From contig NC_092665.1 in NCBI RefSeq assembly GCF_032118995.1, forward strand, positions 15,396,012-15,460,011: a stretch of 64,000 nt of DNA, read 5' to 3'. This document shows, piece after piece, positions 55,701 to 64,000 of this stretch. Under the pieces are notes generated by a model. The model was not told the DNA's origin. It worked only from the letters and a program-made list of their open reading frames with translations, and searched no databases. How positions within the stretch are numbered: position 1 is the first letter of the stretch; each line of letters opens with the position of its first letter. Source of the stretch: Asterias amurensis (taxonomy: Eukaryota; Echinodermata; Asteroidea; Forcipulatida; Asteriidae). The translations under genes were made by a program, and so were the position numbers.

Positions 55701-57570
55701 AAAATACTGAAAATTGGTGTCAACTTAATATATGATAATGAATGACATGGACCTTCCAACCACCTTACTCATTGTGTGTGGGGTGGGGGCTTATCTCTGA
55801 CAAAATTGAGGGCTGGGTACGTGGGGTAGAACTTCTTCCATAATTTAGGCAAACTGGTTTCTCATACAATAGTAGGCATCTAACATTATTTGCATGTAAA
55901 AGCATACGTCTATGTAAGTCATTATATCAAAGTTTGTAAACTACCGAGAGAATGGGCATTGTCATAGAGCTATAACTATATGGGCATTGTTCAAACTTGT
56001 TCCACAAAATAATTCAAAGTAATTCCTAAAAAAAATTCAAACAACTTGTGGCTTCTGAATGTATCCGTCACTCGTGATCTGATTTCCCGTGCATCACTCG
56101 TGAAAATTACTGTTCATAACTGATCAGTGGTCAAACGAGTAACAAAATAACGAGGTCAAATCATAGAGTGGCACCTTTTGAGGATTAGAGGGAAGAGTGA
56201 AAGGCCGTGGGGACCCACTTTGGTGACCCTCGCGTACGCAGTGTGCGCCCCGCAAGAAGCACGACCCACCCCGCAAGGAACCCGTGCCAGTACGCTCTAC
56301 ACACGTACACCAAGCCACAAGCCTGGGGGCACGCAGACAGAGAGAGGGCCACAAGAAAGGCTGTGCTATTTTACCTGTTTACAGCAGCGCAACAATTTGT
56401 TTTAATTGATACCAGGTTTCCAGACCCTCACTACCCCCGGAGTAAGATGTTCCCACGCCCTCAGACCAACCTCTCCCCGACCGCCAGGTCCCTGAAATGT
56501 TTTTCTTTGCGGTTTTTCTTCTCTCTCCGATTAAAAAACCGACTCGGGTTTTCAGACAGTTCTCAGACATAACACGAAAGCTTTGATTCGATTTTATTAT
56601 CAACGGTCGAGGAGCCATCAATCATTCAGAGACTGACGTCATTTTTTCTCTCTCAAAATAAAATCTGGGTTAAAAAGAAAACTCTGCAAGAAGTTTTTTC
56701 TGACATATTGAGTGATGGTGTCGATTTGGGTTTGCTTTTATTCCATTTTGGTACTCGTAGAGTGATTCCAGTACTCTTGGCATGAAATCCTCTCCCCTTT
56801 TAGCCTTGGACTTTTTAGAATGTCTAACGAGTATAGTTAGAAAATTGACAAAAGAAAGGACTGTTGTACTCTCTAGAACAAACCCGATTTTGAAATCGAT
56901 TTTCGCGTACGTGATTTTTCTTTCACGACGAAGGCTTTTTATGTGACCAACTCCAAGGCCCTAGATGTAATTTTATTGTCGTAGGATATCTCTATCCTCA
57001 TGTAACAATACTTGTTTGTCTAGTTCAATGTCTACCTCGTCTTTTGTCTCTTTGGCCGTCTGTCTTGTCCTAAGGCTGGTTTATAAGTTTCGTCAACCCT
57101 TGTTTAACCAGCCTCCGTACTCCTCTTTCTACTGTAATATGTTTACTCTGACTTAATTAATAACTTAATACTTTATTTTCGATTTGTAACATTTTTTTTT
57201 CTCACAAGAAATTATGGACATAGGTGTTTTCTGGAATTGAATTTAAGACGTGTCCGACCATAAAACGTCATGTTTTTTTTAATCCGTTCATGGAAAACGT
57301 AATCAACCGCAATGTTTGTAATGTAGTCTAGACAACTCAAACCACCTTGCTGAACCGTGGGAAATAAAATAACTTTACGTGTTGGCAATCGAAACAGAAA
57401 GGGGGTTCGGTTCCGGTTCCCGCCTGTATATTGTAGGCATAATCCTCTTGTCCGTCAAGTGCTTGGCACTGCAGCTTTGCGAAAAACCCCATTAACGGAG
57501 GATGACGTAGTCGCCATTTTGTGGTTTCCATCTTGTGCAACTACCCTAAGAAAAACTATACCGGGCCTTC
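52775..57570. other. Gene-poor DNA with scattered low-complexity tracts
   Basis: No supported gene. G- or C-runs near 54750 and 55400; a GC-richer stretch at 56170-56480 open in two frames without motifs; and a 157-codon minus-strand frame at 53481-53954 whose composition does not suggest a protein. B-box-like motifs (GGTTCGAAACC near 54570, GGTTCGAACC near 54815) may be SINE scraps. Confidence 0.35.
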
Positions 57571-57719
57571 ACTGAGGCAACGAAGGTGATTGCCTCAATG
57601 CTCCCTGGTCATTGCCTTGGTGCCCTTGAAATGCTCCGAGGAGAAATTTACAATTTCCTCATAGGGTGCCCTTTACCAATGAGGAAAATACCTTGGTGCC
57701 CTTGCCCTTTCAAAAACGG
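57571..57719 (+). repeat. Dispersed repeat with GGCAACGAAGG motif, copy 2
   Basis: GAGGCAACGAAGGTGATTGC, CTCCCTGGTCATTGCCTTGG, TGCCCTTGAAATGCTC, GGGTGCCCTTTACCAATGAG, CCTTGGTGCCCTTGCCCTTT. Similarity with the 61555 copy may extend beyond 57719 (AATTGT-GCATAAC). Confidence 0.7.
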
Positions 57720-57864
57720 GAACACAGGCCCGTACTATACCCCATCCAATTGTGGCATAACTTTCACATACATTAAAACGCACTTTTTTCTGTACAAAGT
57801 TATAACTTATAACCCAAACCCCTAAATTCCTCCAAAGATTTCCTGAGATTCCCAAAAACACAAT

Positions 57865-57965
57865 AGACTTGTGTTCAAGTCGTTTTAGTTCTGTCGCGAT
57901 CTTGCAACTGTTGTGCTGAGAGCAGCCCTCTCGCGACAGAGATTTAACGACTTGTCCACAAGTCT
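57865..57965. mobile_element. Palindromic element, AGACTTGTG ends
   Basis: AGACTTGTGTTCAAGTCGTT then CTGTCGCGA on the left; TCGCGACAGAG then TTAACGACTTGTCCACAAGT-CT on the right. About 101 bp with arms of about 38 bp. TA flanks both ends, compatible with a Tc1/mariner-type target. Confidence 0.65.
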
Positions 57966-58334
57966 AAGAAAGCAATGCAGACACAATAGTGGTACACCAT
58001 GACATATGAAATCATGTTGTGAATGCAGCCACACAGTGCACGGTCAACACTCTTACTATCTGATGACAATTAAATAAATATCAATCACTGTGGTGTTGAA
58101 TGTTGGATAATTAAAGTACCAGCCTGGAATGATCATGACTTGTGGTGAATGCATCTAAAGTCAATTTTCCCAGTGGTTAAAAGTCAACTTTCCCAAAGTG
58201 TTGCCAACAGTAACATAAAGTATTTCGCAATTGTGTTAAATTACTTGTGAGCTTACTGAAGACGTACAGTTGTCTTCATTTAAAAGGTGAATTTTAGATC
58301 GAGAACGAAACTATCCAATCAAGATACTTTATCC

Positions 58335-58613
58335 CCGATGCAAATTTAACATCTGTTATATTGTTGCGGTACCCGCTGCCAAAACATAGGATTCGAACTG
58401 CCTCTAAGCTACCGGGAAACCTCGCTAGTCTAGTTGGTAAGACACTGCTCTAGAGTTGCAAGGGTCGTGGGTTCGAATCCCACCCGAGTTACCGGCCTGT
58501 GATATTGTTTCACAGGACTTGGGAAAGTACTGAGTATACAGTGCTAACACACATCTGTGTATGGGTAAAAACCAAAATCAATATTTTTTATTACCGATGC
58601 AAATTTAACATCT
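58335..58613 (+). mobile_element. tRNA-derived SINE with 20-bp target-site duplication
   Basis: Perfect direct repeats CCGATGCAAATTTAACATCT lie at 58335-58354 and 58594-58613, typical of LINE-driven insertion. Between them is a tRNA-like part (about 58419-58492): A-box region TAGTCTAGTTGGTAAGAC and a perfect T arm GTGGG-TTCGAAT-CCCAC. The tail is ACTTGGGAAAGTACTGAGTA then CACATCTGTGTATGGG. Upstream of the tRNA part, GGATTCGAACTGCC is a short inverted tRNA-like piece. The anticodon stem does not pair, so this is not a tRNA gene. The tail is shared with the arm at 13270-13440. Confidence 0.75.
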
Positions 58614-61050
58614 TTTATGAAACTAAATCTATCTGAAATAGACTGTTATGGATACAAGTTATTTATATCGACACGTATGGTCGTTTCTCGAAACCGAAAA
58701 TAGAACCAGTGGCGAGGTTGCAAGACGCAAGAGTTGCGTCTGCTAGTGTGAAGAGTTTAAGTCCTGCTGCGGTAAATTATTGACAAAACAAGAAATTCTT
58801 GGTGACTCAGGGAGTGACCAGGTTTCAAAACAAAATAAAACGACAATGTTGTTTGTGGTTGTGGGCTCGAGAAAATCTTTGCTGTTATCAAACATTGTAA
58901 AAGGGTCCAGTCATAGACATGGCATTTTTAAGCAAACTAGTGGTTTGAGTAGACTTTACTCAAGTGACCAGAATTAGACAAAGAATTTAGTGTTCGAAAC
59001 TTTTTTTGTTCAAATCTTGGGTGTTTTTTTTTGTGTGTGTGTCCCATACCACCGAAGATTAACGGTTTGGGTGACTCTCGGTGACACTCCCGTCGTGGGA
59101 GAGTAGGCGGTTGAATCCAGGCGGGCTATTAGTGGTCTGAACTGTCCAAATCACGGACCTTACGAAACTTGGACTTTTTTGACAATAATTAAGTACCCTT
59201 TCATCAGCAGTTTTTGTATGTCTCTCTTAAAGTCTGAACATCAATCACGCGAAAGAGGAGAAACTTCAGCGCAACTTGAGCGATGAAGCCTACTGGGAAA
59301 TCATGTCAGTTGACGGCAGTGGTTTAAGTCCAACCCGCTTCTTCCGGACTGAGCTCAGAAACTTTAAAGTGACAACCCCAGTTTCATTGTTTTCCCGACC
59401 CTCGGACACAAATAATCTTAGACATAAGTTAAAATTTAGTAATCAAGTTTTATTATTATATATTTCTGGTAATGACCGCCACAAAATATGTATTTAGGGT
59501 TCTCAAAATTAAGAAAAGACACCCTTTCTGATTTGCTGTTCGATCGATCTTAATACATTGTATACTGGATTAATCGAAACCTGAGCAAAGTGTGGTGCCA
59601 CAAAACAAATCACGAGGCAATATTGGAAACTCGGCATAAATCTTATTGCTCTTTGGAATCGAGCTCAGAAACGACAATAAGAAATACCAATGGTCTGATA
59701 TGGTAACTAAGAAAGATACCTATTAAACGATCTAAGTTTTTAGATAAGACCACGTCGTTCATCTCAGAAAACATGAAAGCACAGATGGTCACTGTGGGCT
59801 TCCGTACCGTTGTCAATTTGCGGTTAAAACTATAGCGCCTGTGCGGATTATATTGAACATCAAAATGGTCATGGTGGATTGATTTGAAAGAAAAACCTGG
59901 ACATTTCTGCACAAGAAATTACTTTGTTGCAAGCCGGAAATACACTATGTTTGAACAAAAGGGCTTCTACAAACCCATAGAGACATGATGTACGCTGATC
60001 GAAAATGAGATAGTTGGAAATAGATTTATTGAATTGAGTGGACTGATATTACAACATGTGTAATATTGTCGACATCTGCTGTAGCAGAAAGAATGATTTT
60101 CTTTATATTATACAACAATGATCATATCTCGACCGGAAGAGTGAGAATTAATATCAATAAAAATATGTCTGGGATTCGTTGTTGAATTTAAGTTTTTTTG
60201 AAAAACTCAGACTTAATTTTAAAGGAAGTGGAATTATTCTGAATGGGTTTTCAATGGTCCACTGACATTAGTCATAATTAAAATTAATTGGGTGTGGATT
60301 TGAACGCTTTGAATGCTGTTTTGTTTCAACGACAAATACCGGAAGCGAACACGAGAGGGCGAAAACACCGATCGAAAGGATGCACTAAAACAAATTTCAC
60401 CGCAACCAATGGTAAATGCAAAACATATTTTAAAATATTCAACAAATAGTTTAAGGTCTCTCAGCCTCTTGAAATTAAAGCAGATTTTGGCTAACGGCAA
60501 AATTTCATTTTGTTTCTTTTGAATTTTCAGCAAGTTATAGCCATACAAAAATGATTTAGCCATATTGGTCATCCAAAATACAACCGGCCCTAAACGAGCC
60601 AATTGGCAATGGCAGACTCCTTCTGGGACAACTGACCTACACTAGTAGTAAAATTGTTAATGTTTTTGCTGTTTATTGTTGTCAATTAAAAGTAAAAATA
60701 CAAGAAAACCTACAAATATTCAGTTTTTGATTGTCTCAAAGAAATTAAATTGTCACCTAGACCTATTTCATTACAACTGTCCAACACAAAGAAACCAGCA
60801 GGCCTATTTTTTATTCAATCGAGTGGTTTCAGACCAGTCGATAGTATAGACGATAGGGTTTCAGTCGATGTTATCCAGACCGTCAAACCATATCAGGTAT
60901 AACATGGATAATCAACAAGTTCTGATTGTTACATTTTTGTCCGATGACGAGTGATTTCACCGGTAAACCACATGGGTTAGAGTTTCTGTTTTTCCCCCGA
61001 ATGAGTAAACTGGGGACACTTTTTAGACTTTGAACTTAGAGGCTTTAGAC
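58614..61050. other. Gene-poor DNA
   Basis: No supported gene. The frames at 60234-60602 (minus) and 59276-59497 (plus) have no known motif. Confidence 0.35.
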
Positions 61051-61416
61051 TTAAAGGCAGTGGACACTATTTGTATCTAGACTCAAAATAATTATTAGCA
61101 TAAAACCTTACTTTGTAACGCGTAATGGGAAGAGGTTGGTAGTATAAAACATTGTAAGAAATGGCTCCCTCTGAATTAACGAGAAAGAAGTAATTTTCCA
61201 CGAATTTGTTTCGAGACCTCAAAGTTTGAAATCAAGCATCTGAAAGCACACAACTTCGTATGGCAAGGGTGTTTTTTTCTTTCATTATTATCTCGCAACT
61301 TCGACGACCAATTGAGCTCAAATTTTCACAGGTTTGTTATTTTATGCATATGTTGAGAGACACCAAGTGAGAAGACTGGACTTCGACAATTACCAATAGT
61401 GTCCACTGTCTTCAAA
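61051..61416 (-). mobile_element. TTAAAGGCAGTGG-family element, reverse orientation
   Basis: TTAAAGGCAGTGGACACTAT, CTCAAAATAATTATTAGCAT, AAATGGCTCCCTCTGAAT, then CTCGCAACTTCGACGACCAA, ACTTCGACAATTACCAATAG and TGTCCACTGTCTTCAA. One arm of the central palindrome is deleted. Confidence 0.85.
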
Positions 61417-61554
61417 GGGGTGTTTTAAAAATTATTTGGTGTATCACCCAAATCAGAAGTTATAGTGTTTGGTTAAAACATAGTATCGCAAAACCAAAGA
61501 CAAACTTCGGCTTGATTCATAGGAAGAGGACTACAGACTCCCAAGCTTGATACT

Positions 61555-61696
61555 TCACGGAGGCAACGAAGGCGACTGCATCCATGCCCCTGGCTGGACA
61601 TTGCCTTGGTGCCCTTGAAATGCCACTTACAATGTCCTCAAGGGGTGCCCTTCAAGGAGAAAATGCCTACGGTGCCCTTGCCCTTTCAAAAACAAA
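61555..61696 (+). repeat. Dispersed repeat with GGCAACGAAGG motif, copy 3
   Basis: CACGGAGGCAACGAAGGCGA, GGACATTGCCTTGGTGCCCT, TGAAATGCCACTTACAATG, then GGTGCCCTTGCCCTTTCAAA. Same block order as 57571-57719. Confidence 0.7.
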
Positions 61697-62498
61697 GCAT
61701 ATACAGGTCTGGGACTCAATTGTTGTATAACATACCAGGAATGTCTGACACCTCTCAATCTTGGCGTCTACGCTCATTGCCAAGCCCAACCTCCCCACAA
61801 AACAACAACATAAAGCACACTTTAAAGACGCAAAATAAAGCTTTTTAAACTGGAGACAATTGTAAATACAATTCCAGATGTCGACCTTTACCATGAAAAC
61901 AAGACTGGGAGAATAAAAAGACGAATGACCTCAGCTGGTTGGAGAAGTCAAGTTGGCATAATAACTAAATCTCTTAACACCCCCCTACACCCCCGCCCAT
62001 CAAAAAGCTCTTCCATTATGATAAGCTCCCATCTGACACATGAAACGTCGTGGGTTTGTGTGACGTTATTGCACTTTCTCGCCCACGGAACCACGGAACC
62101 ACGGAACCAACCACACCTTTGGTTTGCCCATTGAGGTTCCTTTCCTCCATTGTTGTTCATACCATATTTTTCCCTTTACTTTTTAGCCTTCGAGAAAGAC
62201 TCTGCTAAAGCTTTATTGCTCCATGGCTAAAGTCAAAACTTCAGGCCATCAATTTTTGTGTTGCTACTATAGGTACAGGACTTTCTTTTACGTCGCCACA
62301 CCTGCGAGTTCCTAAAGTAGGGCAGCCTTCACTGCAAAAAATACAACAATTACCATTCAACACGATAGTGGACAATGTTTGGAAACAAAAGAAGGTTCTT
62401 TGCTCAGATGGTTTGACCAACAAATAATATTAATTTAGATCCATATATAAAAACTATTTAAACTAAACGTTACTTCTTATATGTTCTTTTTGCTCTAG
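61697..62498. other. Gene-poor DNA
   Basis: No gene supported. GGAACCAC is repeated in tandem near 62088-62112. If the exon at 62499 is real this would be intronic sequence. Confidence 0.3.
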
Positions 62499-62552
62499 GT
62501 TTTGGTGAACCTTTCGCAGTTTCTTTGCCCGAAGACTTCAAAGTTAATGGTG
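62499..62552 (+). CDS. Candidate internal exon of an unidentified plus-strand gene
   Basis: A pyrimidine-rich acceptor (TTCTTTTTGCTCTAG) and an excellent donor (GGTG-GTAAGT) bound 54 nt. In the frame with one base borrowed at the start it reads FGEPFAVSLPEDFKVNG, phase 1 on both sides. It is too short to identify. No partner exon was found in the window. The splice sites are the main support; one other frame is also open. Confidence 0.3.
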
Positions 62553-64000
62553 GTAAGTTAGAAAGTTTTCTATAACATAAAACGATGTACTCGGTGCAAA
62601 TGATAGACATGTACGCCTGGAAACGAGACTAATGACCTGGCTGGATATCTTCCTTTCTGGTCTGTTCTGGCCTAGACTGGGCCCCTGTCCGTGTGACGTC
62701 AGATGTTCAGGCTAGATCTGGCCAGTCTATCGACGGTTGTTCGTAAAGAGTGAAAGCGGGCGCTGTTGCTCGTTTACGGTGCCTCCCCTAGCTCTCTCGA
62801 GAAAACGAGGACACCGGAAGCACCCCCCCTTCGGTATGTAGACATCGCAAGATAATATGAAGATAGATTGACCGTGAAGATTGGAAGTCCAGGGTTCGAA
62901 TCCAGTGAGTTAATCTAACTTAAAGCAAACATGCACATCAGGCCTTTCACTAAAGACAATCATGTTCGACTCACGTCGATAACACCTATGGAGATCGATC
63001 CCAGTCTGGTTCCCAGTGGGGTTCGACTCCCGTCTTCAACCGGCACAACGCACGTTTGTTGGAAATCAATTCATGTCTGGTTGTGAGGAGTTCGAGTCCA
63101 GTCGTAAACTGTCACAGCCCATAGGTTTGGTTTTGTATGGCTTTCCAGCTCACTATTGCCCCCCCCCCCTCCCATTCCATCGGAAACAGAACATCCGTCG
63201 CCCTCGTACTATGTGTTTCCCGAGACATAGACTTTTTAAAAATCTACTTTGTGTTTTTTTAAATGTGTAAAAATGACAGTGTTTAACACTTGCCTAAATG
63301 GGAACCTGTTTTCAGTCTTTAAGGAGTGCCATTAGCAGAGTTCGTTTTCTAAACGCCAGAAGTGTTTTTCTGACAGATATGGCCCCCTGCAAACATTTCC
63401 ACTTAGTTATTACTAACATGACCTTAGTAGAAGTGATACAAAAAGTTACCATAGCGTAGCTATTTGATTACCATCTCGCACACTGAGCTCCGCGCCGTTG
63501 TAGGCCAACCGTTGATTGCAATCAATATGCAATAGTGCACACTCGCTACTGTTTAGCAATGAAAATATGTTGTCACTGTGGGTTTGATATCTCTAATCAG
63601 CTGGCCCTGGGGCAAAGGTTGAGCAATTGGGGCAATACTTTTTAGAGCATTTGGGATTATCAGAGGAGTATCGTGTTTATCGAATGAAGATGAGGTGAAC
63701 TCAGGGACAGGTTCCCACGGCAGTACTTTGTTGAACCCCAAGGGGTTTAAATCCCCACCCCTGGCGCCCATGTACACCCAGGGGTACCTCTTGGGTACAC
63801 GGGGATAAAATGCCCCCCTCCCTGTACGGTGCTGAAATTTTGATTTGAGACGAGCAAGGAAATTGTCCGGGTTTTTTTTTAGTGGTGTTCCGCCCGTTTG
63901 TGTCCTGGAATTTAGACACGTACTTGACTTGTTTTAAATTAGTATCATTTTTTTGTGCTATATTTATCAACAGAGACTCGAGTGCCAGGGGCTATTCCTT
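62553..64000. other. Gene-poor DNA at the window end
   Basis: No gene supported. Four B-box-like motifs lie in a row at 62893-63099 (GGTTCGAATCC, GTTCGACTCAC, GTTCGACTCCC, GTTCGAGTCC), spaced about 57-69 bp. They suggest decayed tRNA-like units, but A boxes are not evident. The final 300 bases contain nothing recognised. Confidence 0.35.

Noticed and set aside
58419..58492. tRNA gene in the SINE
   Set aside because: T-arm and A box are good but the anticodon stem does not pair and 20-bp target duplications flank the whole unit, so it is a SINE.

Overview
The window looks like nuclear DNA of an invertebrate deuterostome, most likely an echinoderm and perhaps a sea star. The evidence is one intron-containing hairy/Hes1-class gene with animal splice signals, an AT-rich background, tRNA-derived SINEs, and very many short inverted-repeat transposons. 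The most abundant element family (ends TTAAAGGCAGTGG) is one I associate with sea-star sequence; that link is from memory and unchecked. There are no bacterial-style operons and no CRISPR.

Layout. 1-17808 is mostly gene-poor DNA with MITE-like elements, foldback elements and two inverted SINE pairs. It also holds a possible small Myb/SANT-like gene or relic (10674-12122). 17809-21295 is the most striking region: a head-to-tail array of 19 tRNA-Phe(GAA)-like units, about 188 bp apart. Every unit carries the same 32-nt insertion inside the T-loop; taking it out leaves a canonical 73-nt tRNA-Phe. 21296-28930 is gene-poor, with an unusual element at 25513-25757: terminal inverted repeats, a perfect 6-bp target duplication, and a core of four 42-bp minisatellite units. 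28931-33930 holds the only confidently called protein gene, a four-exon minus-strand Hes1/Hes4/hairy-type repressor with a bHLH domain, Orange domain and C-terminal WRPW, plus a GC-richer promoter with RBPJ/Su(H)-type sites. 33931-64000 is again repeat-dominated. It includes a palindromic element with a THAP-like start, a retroelement fragment nested in a MITE with an 8-bp duplication, a SINE with 20-bp direct repeats, and a few unconfirmed candidate exons (43761-44639, 62499-62552).

How it works together. The Hes gene is a Notch-type target repressor isolated in more than 25 kb of DNA without confident coding sequence on either side, which suits a developmental regulator with distal control, though no enhancer can be proved here. 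The tRNA array has its own Pol III signals (A box, B box, T-run terminators) and needs no neighbours. If the 32-nt segment is removed, this would be a T-loop tRNA intron in an animal, well away from the usual 37/38 site. If it is not removed, the array makes a 105-nt tRNA-like RNA or is a tRNA-derived satellite.
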